Shown here in pieces: positions 51,831-64,000 of a stretch of DNA of 64,000 nt; within the stretch, counting starts at the first letter, position 1; every line of letters starts with the position of its first letter. Source of the DNA: Chaenocephalus aceratus (taxonomy: Eukaryota > Chordata > Actinopteri > Perciformes > Channichthyidae); NCBI GenBank assembly GCA_023974075.1, contig CM043791.1, forward strand, positions 22,842,662-22,906,661, written 5' to 3'. A program made the position numbers and the translations under genes. The notes under the pieces were generated by a model. The model made no database searches, was not told the origin of the DNA, and saw nothing but the letters and a program-made list of their open reading frames with translations.

Positions 51831-53085
51831 TTACTCTTAGTCAAAGGTGATGTCATTAAAAGTATTGTTCTTTCAGTCGGTATTAATTAAATATTGCACA
51901 TCATGTTTTTGCTCACATGTGGTTTGCTACATAACAATCTGGGTCAGCGACCTTTGTGGGCAAGGTACAATATTCTGGGCTCAGGGCTTCCTTTTTTCTT
52001 ACACTGCTCAAACTAAATTGTTGTCAAATGATCTGTTTTTTGGAGACAAGTAATTTTTATTATGTGGTTAGTAACTATTAGTTGGCGTTCACGAAAAGTT
52101 ACGTATTAGCATTAATGTTGACAACAAGTCTAGGTAAAGAGGCAATGTTTTGGTGGTCTTAGTGAATGTATAAGTGCAGCATTATCTCTGGGTCAGCAAT
52201 GAGATGTAAGCAATGTAAACATTATATAAACTTCTTGTAAATATGCTCTAAATAAGGACATACATACATCCAATTTGAACAAATTCCCAACACTGGAAAC
52301 GAGACCTCCGGAGGAGCATTTGAATGCAGCATATGTGAAAGCGACTGCTAACGCCCACCTCTTAATTAATTTGAAAGAGGTTACAATTTTACATTAAATA
52401 AAAATGCAGGCCAAGAATCAAATAAGAGCCCCAAATTCATGAGCATAAAGGGCCTACAACTCTCAATTCCCAAGACAAACAGCTAGATATAGGGAACAAT
52501 GTAGACTATCCTTAAAACAGTGTGTTCTTTACAATCTTAAAAAGTAAACTTTGGGAGACATCTGTATTATTGTTTGCCTTAGATCGGGTAGATAGGGAGG
52601 GTACACACAGTGTACTTGGTGGGTGCTTAAGGGGACCGGAGGATGCACTATGTACACACTGAGCAGTGTTGATCGCTGGTGGAGGGCGGCAGTAAGGGAC
52701 AGGGCTTGGGGGTTAAATATTTGCCCCGCGGCCCCCTAGTGGATTAATCCGTCCATGTAGTTCGTAGATGTGCCCTGACAAACACACAGCGTCTATTTAT
52801 TACAACAGTTGTATTAATGTTTTCCGACTTAATATTATTATTACAATATGTCCCATAGCAGGACAGAGTCCGAACTGTGTTAAGGTTTATGCAACAGGTC
52901 CGGACACCTCAGACCGGGACTGTTAAGACTCGTCGTCCTACAGACAACCTGTCACACTAGTTCTGGGAAATATCTGGCAACAGCCATGTTAATGACAGGA
53001 CTGTAACTGGATACACACATTAAAAGAATGAAAGACGGCAAAGTTATCAACACGGTTGCCGTCAAGCGTTTTTATTTAGAATAAG

Positions 53086-53110
53086 TATATATATATATAT
53101 ATATATATAT
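53086..53110 (+). repeat. (TA)12 microsatellite
   Basis: Pure TA run just downstream of the ppard first-exon donor, inside intron 1. Confidence 0.95.
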
Positions 53111-53272
53111 GTTGTCAGTCGGCCGTCGAAGAGAGTCGGCACGGCTAGCTCACTTAGCTAGTTAGCTGCTAACCTTGAATGTTGACTACTACTAGCTGTT
53201 AGCGTGGCTGACCCACATTCCCGTGAGTGGCTTTAAATAACGTTAGCATGCTTGCCAAGTTAGCTTACTTAC

Positions 53273-53470
53273 CTCTCCCAATAGTGCTGCTGGTTGAGAA
53301 GACTTTCACGCTACGTGGAGTTACCTAACAGGCCGAAAATAAAATGTGAGCGAAAGCAGCCCCGTCCAGGATCGATCGGCTGTTGACAAGTGATATGAAG
53401 TCCAGGCTAGCAGCAGGAGCTAACGTCAGTCTGCTAACTCAAACTTAGATTGACTCAGGCCTTCATGTGG
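53273..53470 (-). promoter_or_regulatory. ppard: ppard untranslated first exon and promoter (probable)
   Basis: The minus strand shows a strong donor, GGGAGAG|GTAAGTAAG, with the exon edge at 53273, preceded by GC-richer, CpG-containing sequence. It would splice to the acceptor CAATAG at 51197-51198 in front of the coding start. The window between 51197 and 53272 is then intron 1. The start site is not defined. Confidence 0.5.
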
Positions 53471-53479
53471 CTGACAAAC

Positions 53480-54491
53480 CGCTGAGCAGAAAAACACTTT
53501 GGACACTTTTGCTCACTAGCATATGATAAGCATAGTGAACTGATAATCCCTCCCCGACTCTCTCCTTGTTGTTCCTAGCTTTGCTTTGCTTCACTCCCCC
53601 CCTCTCCTCCTCCTCCATCGTCACATGCCAGGACACACGCAAACACACACATTCGGACACAGTGGATCCAACAAACAGCTTTCTGGGGAGTCAAGGTCTG
53701 AAACATGCGGTAACACGAATATGAACTGTTGTTTCTATAAAATGCAACATGGGCATTTTTTATTTGGTTTTAATCATATCTGCAGGATTACATCTTCTAG
53801 CAAGTGTCTGTTTTTTTCTAAATGATGAATTTTTTTTCACTTTACTTAATTAGAATTTATATCATGATTAATACATAGGACAAACATTTCTTAATCCAAT
53901 AGTTGTTTTTGTATTTAAAAAACGTGTTAAAAAGTCTCCTCCTGTCTATAGATAAACGTTTCCAATACTTAATTTTGTTATGCATTTATTGTCTGTATTT
54001 ATTTCATGATTTACATGTTACTCTTGTGAAATCCTCTTAAAACTGCATAATATAATTGTTTCAAGCTAAGTGTAAATTGGACACTAAAAAAGAAAATTCT
54101 GTAATTACCAATCCATGAAACTATTAGACCTAAAGTGTATAAAGAATGAGATTTTTGAAAGCAGTTATTGAGTTAAGAATGCTTCCAGCCTCCATGCAGT
54201 TTGCTCTGTTTGTCAGAGGATGTCTCTGTTCACTCCTGTATAGATACAGTATATGGCCTACTCATACCCAAACGCTTTTTCAGTGGGAGCAGTCAGCGAT
54301 GACACATTTTGACACTGAAACAATGATTGACACAAATTCAAACTCAAGCGGACGTGCAGTTTGCAAATTCAGCAGTGTGGGTTTCATCTTGTTCCATAGT
54401 GTGACCTTGGTAAAACAAATGAAACCATTTCAAACATATAAATATGATTTATTTAAGATTTTCATAGTATAAATATTGTATCAATTGAGAT
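53480..54491. other. Intergenic between ppard and def6
   Basis: A GA-rich tract (minus) at 53550-53620 belongs to the ppard upstream region. The rest is AT-rich with no recognisable exon or well-formed repeat. Confidence 0.45.
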
Positions 54492-54497
54492 TTTATT
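54492..54497 (-). terminator. def6: Candidate poly(A) signal of def6
   Basis: AATAAA on the minus strand about 640 bases past the def6 stop. Another, tttatt on the plus strand, sits near 54567, so the site used is uncertain. Confidence 0.4.
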
Positions 54498-55134
54498 TAT
54501 TTCAACAGTAAAGATACAGACAGAAATCAGGTTAAGGAATCAATTCTTTTTTTCTCTTCTTCTCTTTTATTTACAATTATGTTAACCGACAACAGAAACA
54601 GGAAGTTCAATGAGAGCTGCTCTCTCTCTCACTCTTTCCTGTTTATCAGGAGTGATACTCATCGACTGAAAACTCTAACACTGATCCAACTTTTTACGTA
54701 AAAAAGTCAAGCTGCCTTCCACTCCAAAAGAATCCACATTTAAAAATGAAATGTTGTTATGTGTCTATATTACAGAGTTAAACATAATATGAGCTTCCTT
54801 GTATTGTATGTAAGTATTAGCCTTTAAACTTCACAACTTAATTAGTTATTTCAGGATCTTGCTTACAGCTCATGTTTTTTGCATTGAGGTATGGTTTATG
54901 TCCCGAACAGGCCTCACACAGGCTGCATTCAAAGAATTAGTTGCTTATGCAAATGCATCTTCTTGCTAAAATGTTAAAAATTGTTTCTTTCTGTGATATG
55001 AAGTCAGTAAATTCAACATTTAATAGGAACAGTAGTACTTTTGGTAGTTAATTCAGTTTTAAGTGCAGATGTTTCACTGTTTTAATCTCATACCATCCTT
55101 TTCAGAAACCTACGTAGCCTCTGAATTCATGTTT

Positions 55135-58100
55135 TTATGGGATGTCCATGTCTCCATTTGAGGCATGGGAGTGCCGTTTCTCTAAATCACATCCAGCAGT
55201 GTTGTCAACGTTTTCTTTGCTCTCCTCATCCTGATCCTCTGATCCTGATTTCCTCCTGATACGCAGCCCGGGATCTCTCTGTGTCGGGATCTGGAAGCTT
55301 GCGAAGGAACTTCCCAACGATGGTCTCTTTTCTAAAAACAGCACAAACAAATTGCTTCAGAAAATGCAGTAAATGTTCACTGCAGGCAAGTGAAGTCAGG
55401 CATAGTGGTCTGGATTTGAGGACGCTGAATTAGAAGAGGAATTCTCTGAATAAAAAAAGGACATTTCAGGAAGTATGGCAATGAAAACAAAACAAAGGGA
55501 AAATATCATTTTTTCATCATGTTCTCCACATTGTTTTCCACCATTTAGATTCTCATCTTTCTGCACCCTTCTGCAATTGTACAATTCGTCGTATAATATA
55601 ATTTGTGGACGCCAGGAAAATAACATTTATTACCAGAAACACCTGAATTTAAAACAGCTAAGTGGGATTCAATCATAATTCTGTTTACAAATGATTTACT
55701 GTAAATCCCTAAGGTGTGAACTTCATCTGCTGGTGTGAAAGTTGGATAATTAAGCTGCTTGTTGGTCATGTCACCCATTGCACCATGGGACACGTACCGC
55801 CTGGTCCGATGGGTCGCATCAGTCTGTTCATCTGGACGTTCCAGTGTTTGACGTTGGTGCTCGCCTGGCGGAGTTTCTTCTGGGCAGCCTGTCACAGAAA
55901 AAGAGCAGCTTATTAAAATGCACAATACCTGCAAGCAATAATGAACTAAACTGCTGTTAGCATTAGCAGCATATATAACTGATTTATAAATATCAGCTAT
56001 TGGAATCATTTAGCTTTTAGGATCTCTCACGTTAAAGAAAAACATATTGACAGAATACAAGGTGTTTAAAATACTGGCTCTCTTAAGTGAGATAAGCAGA
56101 AAGATCTAGCTATCGATACCATCGTCAAGTATACAATTCATAAAATGAGTCATATAAAGTCTCCAAAGACTATAATTATTTCTGATTGGACTTTCAAATC
56201 ATTTAATGGTTTTGAAGGACAGACAAGAGAGCAGCTGCTGCTGTTGGTTCAATGTTTTACTCAAGTATCAAACCAGATCCTAAACAAGCTACATTCCCTC
56301 TAAGATAGATCATTAACTTAAATGTAGTTTTGATATTTGGTTGATTTTATTATTAACCTCTAAGGGTTTTTATTTTTGTATTCTTACCACGACATCCTGG
56401 TCCACTTTGTGCCGGTTGGCCCGCACCTCTTCCAGCTGCCTCTGAGCCTCATCCAGGGACCGGGACTTAACCTCCATTTCCTGTCTCAGCTCCTGCTTCT
56501 CCCTCTGGGTCTTCAGGATGTACTCCTCCTGTTCCTCCTGCAGGCACATCAGGGCCTTCATTTTCTCTTCCTCCTCAGCCAGTAACCTGGAAACAACAGA
56601 GGACACAAACAATAACATTATTGTACACAAGACATAGTGTGAAGCATTAACAATCAAAGACGACTGATATAGAGGACAGAAGCTGCCAGAATATAAAATA
56701 AAATAATTGAAGTGTCCAGAAATAAAAAAACATGCCATTAACTGATGTGATAACAGTTAAATTAAATGTAGGCATTCATTCATTCATATCTTTGGTGTAT
56801 TTATTAATTTTGAAATATATATAATTTTGTTCTGTATTATTTTCTTTATGCATTTCTTTATTATGCAAATGAGGGGTCTGTCATTCAAAGTGGGCAGTGC
56901 ATTCAACTGTACACTCATCGTTGATTGATTGACATCATAGTGCAAAGCTCAACTAAACATTTGATTAATAATTTGATGCCCACATTTTTATTGTAAATAA
57001 TATTGGATAAATGACATATTATTTCACTCATTAAGGTACATATTTATAAATGTTCTGTGGTAGCACCATTCCTTGATGCACAGAGAGCCTGCTGCAAGCT
57101 GTTTGCAGATTTGTGGGATCATCAGAACTACTTGAAAACTTTGAGATAGCACAAAAACAGTGATACAATAGATCTGACTGATAGCAGCATAAAACAACTT
57201 CCTCTGCCGGCATTTCAACTTCCTCAGGAACATAACGCAACATGATCTCCTTCAACAGCTGAGCTTAAAACCTGCTGTTGGCACACAACACCTCCCTCTA
57301 ACAAGTGACTGATGATTGTTTACAAGCTGTTAACCTAAACAAATGACTTCTTATTGTGCTGTGAAAGAGTGTGTTAGTGTCGATGGGTAGCTAAATATAA
57401 CACTCAACCCTGCTTGAGCGTAGCGGAAGACCTCCTCATCCCGCCTGGCCTTGATCTCCAGATGCAGCGCCTCCTCCAGACGCTTCTGCATCTCCTCCAG
57501 CTCCTGGATCCTCTTCCTCTGCCTCTCGGCCTCCTCCTCCTTCAGAACCATCTCAGCCTGCATACTGACCCGAGCCTTGACACGCACAGCAAGAAGCAAA
57601 GTAATAAAAACTCACATAAATTTGCTTCTGATTTCAAACTCTTTTTGTTCTCCACACTCACCTCCTCGGCCTCCTTGAGCTGGACCTCCAGGGCCCGCTG
57701 CATCTGTTCGTGCTGCTGCCGCCTCCGCTGCTCGTCCTGCTCCAGGAGGGCCTGAGCCTGCTTTTGCGCCTCCTTGAGGAGATCTAGCTCGACCAGCCCC
57801 CGCTCCCGCTCTTCCTGCAGGGCCCGCAGCCTCTGCAGCTCCTCCTCTTTGGCGTGGCATCTCTTGTCCCGCTGCTCCCGCTGTTCACGCCGCTTCAACT
57901 TCAAATCTTTGTGGAGGGACGTTTTCCCCTCCACATGCAGCCTGATAGCTGTTTGAATAGCTGTGAAGAAGATCATGTTTAATGTCTCTATCGGAAGAGG
58001 AAGCTTTTCAGAATGATCCATGAGCTATCAGGGATTAGTATCAGATAATATGAGTTCTGTCTGACCTGTAGTCCACTCCTGTCTCTGTTTGGTGTCGGAT

Positions 58101-61100
58101 GCGCTCATCTCATAAGTCTTGGAGAGTGTTTTCAGACAGAACATGCACCTCTTCCCATCCCGGTCTGGTAGCACCTGTTTGACAAAAAACATTGATTCCA
58201 ATTAATATAATATCCCTTCTTCATTTCTCTTTTAACATTTGTTGTGACTATTTCTTAAACAAACAGTTGTTAGTAGAAAAATTGTAAACTCACAGGGAAA
58301 AGGGCGTTTTTGATCCATTCTGAAGGACCAAACACTATTTCATCACCTACTACCTATAATAAAGCATGGTTTTAGAATGAATGCTTGTTTAGCAGAACTT
58401 GACCTGGTTTGACATAACTCAGGCTGCTACTGTGTGACATTGATGAGCTAATAATTGACTTGGTGGTCACGTCAGAGGCCCAGGTAACAATCCCTTATTT
58501 CATTATAGTGAGGATAGTTATCTGTAGTTCAGTTGGGACTTTTGACGAAATAATAATTGAGACAACTTTCATAATTCTTTTTTTTTTGTTATGTTAAAGG
58601 TGGGGTAGGTAATTTTGGAGAAACCAGCTCGAGTGCGCTAGAATTTGAAAATACACAGCCAGAACAAATCTGCCACTTCCTTACAGAGCCTCTCCTCCAA
58701 CACACACGAACGCGCACATGACCAATGAGGGCAGGAGATAAGTTTGTGCACGCCTAGACTACTGCAACTCCCTCCTGGCTGGTCTACCTGCATGTGCCAT
58801 CCGACCTCTGCAGCTCATCCAGAATGCAGCGGCTCGTCTGGTCTTCAACCTTCCTAAATTTTCCCACACCACGCCGCTCCTCCGCTCCTTTCATTGGCTT
58901 CCGGTAACTGCTAGAATTCACTTCAAGACACTGGTACTTGCGTACCATGCTGCGAATGGATCTGGCCCTTCCTACATCCAGGACATGGTTAAACTGTACA
59001 CCCCAGCGCGTGCTCTACGCTCTGCATCAGCCAAACGGCTCGCTGCACCCTCGCTGCGAGGGGGACCCAAGTTCCCATCAGCAAAAACACGTGGGTTTGC
59101 TATCCTGGCTCCAAAATGGTGGAATGAGCTCCCCATTGACATCAGGACAGCAGATAGCTTACACACCTTCCGGCGCAGACTGAAAACTCATCTCTTTCGA
59201 CTCCACCTCGAGCGATAGAATTACTAACAAAGAACTGCTAACAGAGCACTTATATACTAATAAAGGACTGGCTTATCTATAGCCAGTTGAGTAGCACTTG
59301 AAATACTTGGCTCTATGAAACCTGATGTACTTTATGATTCTGTTTTCTTCAAGGTTGTGTCTTCCTGGTCGAATGTACTTATTGTAAGTCGCTTTGGATA
59401 AAAGCGTCAGCTAAATGCAATGTAATGTAATGCACAGATGGAAGGCTGACAGGCAGGTAGGCCATCCAGTTATTTTAGCTGTGCTTTTTACAGTACTACG
59501 GCTTCCACAGATGACATTTTTTTATGGATTATTTGTCAAAGCACTTAAGATATTCATTGCTATCGGGATGTTAAGAGCATTCCATGGAATATAAAAAAAG
59601 GTGTATCTCGAGCCGGTTTCTCAAACTTACCTACCCCACCTTTAAGTGAAAGGCGGAGGTTTGGAATGTTCTCCTTGGTAAAGGAAAGGTGGTTAAATGT
59701 TTTGCAAGGGAGAATGGGGACCTTAGGGGAAGACTGTCACATCACTTGTCAATATTCTACCGCACCTCCCTCCTTCACTTTAATCAGAATCTTAAAAGAA
59801 AGCATTATGATAACTGAAGTTATGAATAAATTGTTTATAAAATAAGTCAACATGTTGAAGGGGAACATGTGTATAAAGGTGTCTGAGGCTCAAGAGAGAG
59901 AGCTGCCTGAAATCTGATAATTGGTTAGAGCGGAGGAAGTGAGGTTACCAGACCTCTGTAGCACGCTACCTGTCTCTGCATGACACTACTACACAATAAA
60001 ATCTACGACAAAATGTTTGCAGTCAAGTTGCAGTGTGGTTTAGGTAGGTTAAAACACCAAAGAGAATATTTAGATTAAAAAGCATAACAAATCTTTGTTT
60101 TGCTGCATCGATTTTCAACCCTAACATAGTTATAAGTCTTCATATCTAAATGAATGGAGAACTTTAGTGAAGTTAAATTGGAGTACTTCATTTGAAATAC
60201 TTTTTACACTTTAAAGGTGGGGTAGGTAATTTTGGAGAAACCAGCTCGAGTGCGCTAGAATTTGAAAATACACAGCCAGAAAAAATCTGCCACTTCCTTA
60301 CAGAGCCCCTCCTCCAACACACACAAACGCGCACATGACCAATGAGGACACGAGATAAGTTTGTGCACAGATGGAAGGCTGACAGGCAGGTAGGCCATCC
60401 AGTTATTTTAGCCGGGCCGGCTCAGATGATTGGTCGTGCTTTTTACAGTATTACGGCTTCCACAGATGACATTTCTTTATGGATTTTTTGTCAAAGCACT
60501 TAAGATATTCATTGCTATCGGGATATTAAGAGCATTCCATGGAATATAACAACAAGTGTATCTCGAGCCGGTTTCTCAAACTTACCTACCCCACCTTTAA
60601 GTTAAATATGTCAAAGTTGTACCAATTCAATTGTGTTAGATTACTTTAAGATATAGTGAAGAATGTATTGCAGTCCATCTCATAATTTAGAAAAGCTTTC
60701 AAATATACAATAGCACTTTAGACATAAAATTCTGCCTTCTGGTCTACTGACTGTGAGCAGTGTGAGCAACAAGTTATTTATTTGAATCATTTTCTTACAT
60801 GCTGAAGCCATAACATTTAACAGTTATTTACAAGAAGGATGTGGAAAGTTCTAAAAATAAAACAGTAAACCATCTTGTGGTCACTTGCACCCTCATCTTG
60901 CAACACTTCTCACAATCTGGCTTAAAAAAATGATATTTCACTCACATGTACACAGAAAGCCAAGGAGCAGTATGTATCTCTTTTCTGGATACACTAACCC
61001 TAACCCTAACAATGAATGCAGTACTTTAGAAGCTTGAGTTAACCAGTGTTGACAATGTTTAGCCTTGAAAGAGGATCCCCTCCAGCTGCTTACCTCCACA

Positions 61101-62816
61101 CAGCAGTTCCCATCCAGGACTATGTTTCCCTGGCAGTCCTTGCGGTCCTCCCCGGTGTAGTAGGACAAGCTACTCGGCCTCAAAGTGAACCAGCGCTCCT
61201 TCCAGTTTCTCCTCAGCTGGCCTTTCTTCCACAGATAACCCTGCACCCCGACACACATATACTGTCTGTAAGCAACATAATGCAGAGCATGAACCCCAAC
61301 ACAGACATCTGATAGGTCTCCTACCTCTTTGAGGACATCACCAACTATCTCCCTGTAAACTTCCTCTATGGCCATACTGGTTATGCTCTTATCGATTCCT
61401 CTGGTTAACTTTCCCGAGTTCATCATCTCCAGAAAAACCCACACAGTGATGCCGGTCTGCTGCACTGAGTCCTGGGAGAAGAAGTCTTCTAATTCAACAC
61501 AGTTGAATTCGATACTCATAGACATGCATATCTTCTTGAGGAGGTACTCCACCTGGAGAGGAAAAGAAACCAAAGGTCTCGAGAGTGAGAATTATGTTGG
61601 CTCATTTAAATTACCTGTCCTCACTGTGTAACAGCCTGAGAGCTATTCATGCTATTCGTTCAATAGCAGATAAGAGCAGTCTGGTTTTACGTTAAGTGTA
61701 GTGTCAAATATTCAACATAAACACAACATTACAAATCACATCCAACATTGACCTCTCTTAAGGGTAACTTTTACTCATGTTTATTCTTAACTAAATGTTC
61801 TTCAGCAATAGTATTTACGACACTGCAGTACTCACTACATCACAGATTTGTTTGCACAGTGGTTGGTGTTTGTAGCATATACTAAAATAAACTGGATAAT
61901 GTTTTCTTAAACTCATGATAGAAACTACTCTGCCCTTGAAATGGAGGGTTTTGTCTTGGCAGCGACAGTGAAAAACACACGACAGGAAACCAAAACGACA
62001 TGCAAGTGAGAAACAAGCCCACACTGCTGCATAAAAAAGAGCGCCGCGTTCCATGAGGCAAAACACAAAGTTTCAGGCAGGGTGTATTTAGTGGTTGTAA
62101 AAGACCCAACAACACTTTTAGGAAAAAGATGACTGACTCCATTCTCTGAATTGTACTCAAAAACAAAGCACGATAACTTGAAAGTATCCAATTGGCTAGA
62201 TTTAGAAACAATTGTCACTATCATTAAAATGTAGCCACCATCACCTGACGATGATGAAGATGTGCATATTTGTTTTTGTATACAGTCTTAAACAATTAAA
62301 TACTCTTTACAGACCAAAAATGCTTCTTTAAAAAACATATTATTTATTTTTGTCATTCTTTAAATCTTATTCCAGTTGAACCTACCTCATCAGGAACCAT
62401 AACCAAAGGGTACTTGTCCTCAGAGAGAAAATTAAAAAGGCACCAAAGCCGAAAAGCATCCCTCTCTGGCAGAACTGTGCTGCTGGTTTTGTCCGTCTGG
62501 TAGTTCTTCTTTGCCGTAAGAGTCCAACAGAGTTCATCTACGTTTTCCTTAGTAAAAGAGCCTTCAATAACCTACAACAACAACATGCAGAGATTAAAAA
62601 GACTATAACAGCAGCCTTGACTACAAAGCTTAGCAATTTAACAAAACGTGGAAAATGTAGCTGTGTTTTTGACACCTTATCCAAGATGTATTTGTTGAGG
62701 TAAGGCATGTAACCCTGACTGGAAACGGGACCGTCATCATCATCCCTGAAGTGATCCTCCAAAGCGACAGGGTCATGTGGGATACACAAGACTGTGCACA
62801 GATTGTGGGACAGCAC
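55135..62816 (-). CDS. def6: DEF6 (IBP/SLAT) guanine exchange factor, lacks exon 1 in window
   Basis: Exons 2-11: 62816-62676, 62571-62386, 61552-61325, 61240-61094, 58174-58066, 57960-57662, 57575-57409, 56586-56388, 55888-55798, 55331-55135; 1764 nt, 587 aa, phases consistent. DEF6 is an SWAP70-like exchange factor for Rac1/Cdc42 in T cells, recruited by PI(3,4,5)P3. The N-terminal region carries [16 protein letters not shown] and [19 protein letters not shown]. The PH domain begins [18 protein letters not shown] and ends with the conserved Trp in [13 protein letters not shown] long coiled-coil DH-like region (about 300-540) follows, rich in Glu/Gln/Arg, with [17 protein letters not shown] at its end. 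The last exon, [15 protein letters not shown] onward, matches the human tail. About 35 residues of exon 1 (ALRKELLKSIWYAF in human) must lie beyond 64000. The intron between 61094 and 58174 carries two MITEs, one holding an L2 insertion. Confidence 0.95.
55396..55445 (-). CDS. def6: Possible alternative last exon of def6
   Basis: After the acceptor ttattcag, the phase-compatible frame reads [16 protein letters not shown] and stops (TGA, 55396-55398). Spliced from the exon ending at 55798 it would replace the conserved tail with 16 residues. The standard exon at 55331 matches human DEF6, so this is either a minor isoform or chance. Confidence 0.3.
58598..59641 (+). mobile_element. TTAA-flanked MITE, family 2, copy 1, with L2 insert
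   Basis: Ends AGGTGGGGTAGGTAA and TTACCTACCCCACCT, flanked by TTAA (58594-58597 and 59642-59645). The inverted repeats extend for about 36 bases with few mismatches (to ctcgag). The host element is about 360 bp, with a LINE piece inserted at 58752-59430. It lies in the def6 intron. Confidence 0.88.
58752..59430 (+). mobile_element. Young 5'-truncated L2-like LINE inserted in the MITE
   Basis: An intact frame, with no stop until 59216-59218, encodes the L2-type C-terminus: [57 protein letters not shown]. The 3' end has the classic gtaagtcgctttggataaa, then aatgtaatgtaa. TGCAC flanks it on both sides (58747-58751 and 59431-59435), where the uninterrupted sister MITE has a single TGCAC. Confidence 0.9.
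60215..60596 (+). mobile_element. TTAA-flanked MITE, family 2, copy 2 (empty site)
   Basis: A 382-bp copy nearly identical to the one at 58598 but without the LINE, flanked by TTAA on both sides (60211-60214, 60597-60600). It has an extra 22 bp (ccgggccggctcagatgatt and neighbours) that the other copy lacks. Same intron, same orientation. Confidence 0.9.
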
Positions 62817-64000
62817 CTGGAAAATAACAATATACAGGGGGGGGGGGGGGTGATTTTAAGGACAACACACTGCAGCAAGGAGATGCAGAGCTAATCAGAT
62901 ACAAATTGATATGCTTTTAATGCCATGTAAGTGGATGTTACAATATTTCCAAAACGACACAATGTAAATCTGGCTGGGATAAAACATGTGTGGTAAAAAC
63001 CCTCAGATGATTCAGGGAGACCATGGACATTTGATCTTTAAGGAACTGAAATGTTTCATTTCTGCTGCATCGTATTTCTAAAAATACTTTTGAATACACC
63101 TATAAGTGCAAAGAAAAAGGTTGGGTGCCTGGAGTGAGACACTTTATGAATCAATGTTTGAACTGCCAAAAAGAAAACCTTTATCTGGTTTCATCAAATG
63201 AAATTAGAAATGTTGCAGCAGCTTCCTTTCATACACTTAGTGCTGCACAAAGTGCTTAACAGGGGACTGACAAACTAAGTAGAAACACAATAAAACAATA
63301 GAGACTTGTGATATAGAATCTAGACATAAGATTGAAAAATATAAAAGTCAAGTAAAATAAAGAAATGATAAAATAGTAAAATCCCCCCCAAAAAGGAATT
63401 AAATATAAATGAGACATGTTGAAAAGTAAGAAGATAAGTTATAAGTAACAACAACGAACAAAATCAGGGTAGTTTTTTCAACCTTTACTAAGATACATTT
63501 CCATAAGTGAGCGTGCAACATCTTGAGATATCAGTTGCATTTAATCAGGCAACCAGTCACTGCGCGTTGAGCCATAACCACATCCTGTCTCTAGTCTCCA
63601 GCGCAGTACAGCATCTGTACATTTTGAGGCCACGGCATGCAACCTGCTAGCTTCTGAGTGCTTTGAAAGAACATGGTGCCTGTACACAGGCTGCATGCAT
63701 GAGGGGGATAAGCCATGTCATGAGGCTGACTAGCTGTGAGCCAGCAGCGGCTGGAAATGGAGTCTGACCCACAGCAAGACCAAGAAGTGACATAACAATG
63801 ACACCAACAAAATACAGAGACTTCATTGACGCCCTGCAGCGAGGGGACAACAATAACCAACATGTTTCCACTTTGTCCTTGCGCTCACTGTAACAATGTT
63901 CTTTTATACATACTCGGTGTATTCAACTTGCTGTTCTCTGGTCAGGTCCAGTGCAAGAGGACCCTTTGCACTACAGGCTGGTACATGGAGGCCCAGTGAA
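62817..64000 (-). other. def6: def6 intron 1 (partial)
   Basis: Upstream of def6 exon 2. It has a G14 run at 62837-62850 and AT-rich sequence, with no exon matching the DEF6 N-terminus. Open frames near 63591-63871 have no recognisable homology. Confidence 0.55.

Noticed and set aside
60994..61010. Telomere-like ctaaccctaaccctaac
   Set aside because: Fewer than three repeat units in a def6 intron; too short to be an interstitial telomere.

Overview
This is a eukaryotic, vertebrate-type window: multi-exon genes with GT-AG introns, a ribosomal protein gene, a nuclear receptor, long CA/TG microsatellites, LINE (L2-like) 3' fragments and many short DNA transposons. The protein sequences and repeat types point to a ray-finned (teleost, probably percomorph-like) fish; that is inference. 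I built the gene models by hand from homology, splice sites and reading-frame phase. The frame closes exactly in every complete model (fam107-type, inava, rpl10a, fance, mkrn4-type, ppard).

Layout: (1) 1-2.8 kb holds intron 1 and first coding exon of smc5 (minus), with its promoter just upstream. (2) 3.4-7.3 kb is mostly gene-poor and includes an L2-like LINE 3' end and one uncertain small exon. (3) 7.3-11.2 kb is a FAM107-family gene (plus). (4) 11.2-17.5 kb is non-coding, probably with 5' exons of the next gene. (5) 17.5-23.4 kb is inava/C1orf106-like, a CUPID-domain protein (plus). (6) 24-30.2 kb is an IRAG1/IRAG2(LRMP)-family ER membrane protein (minus), convergent with inava.

From 31.4 kb to the right edge all genes are on the minus strand: rpl10a, fance, a makorin (mkrn4-type) E3 ligase, ppard and def6, whose first exon lies beyond the window. 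DEF6-PPARD-FANCE-RPL10A is the same block as human 6p21.31, with the makorin between ppard and fance. The genes do not form a pathway. They are a mixed set: genome maintenance (smc5, fance), translation (rpl10a), lipid-sensing transcription (ppard), lymphocyte signalling (def6), actin and junction biology (fam107, inava), ER calcium control (IRAG family) and RNA-binding ubiquitin ligase (makorin).

Most notable: the ppard ligand pocket has Asn where human PPAR-delta has His413; FAM107 lies next to a CUPID gene, echoing FAM107B-FRMD4A and FAM107A-FRMD4B in human; two TTAA-flanked MITE families occur, one with a natural empty-site/filled-site pair showing an L2 insertion; and a well-delimited hAT-type element lies in a ppard intron.
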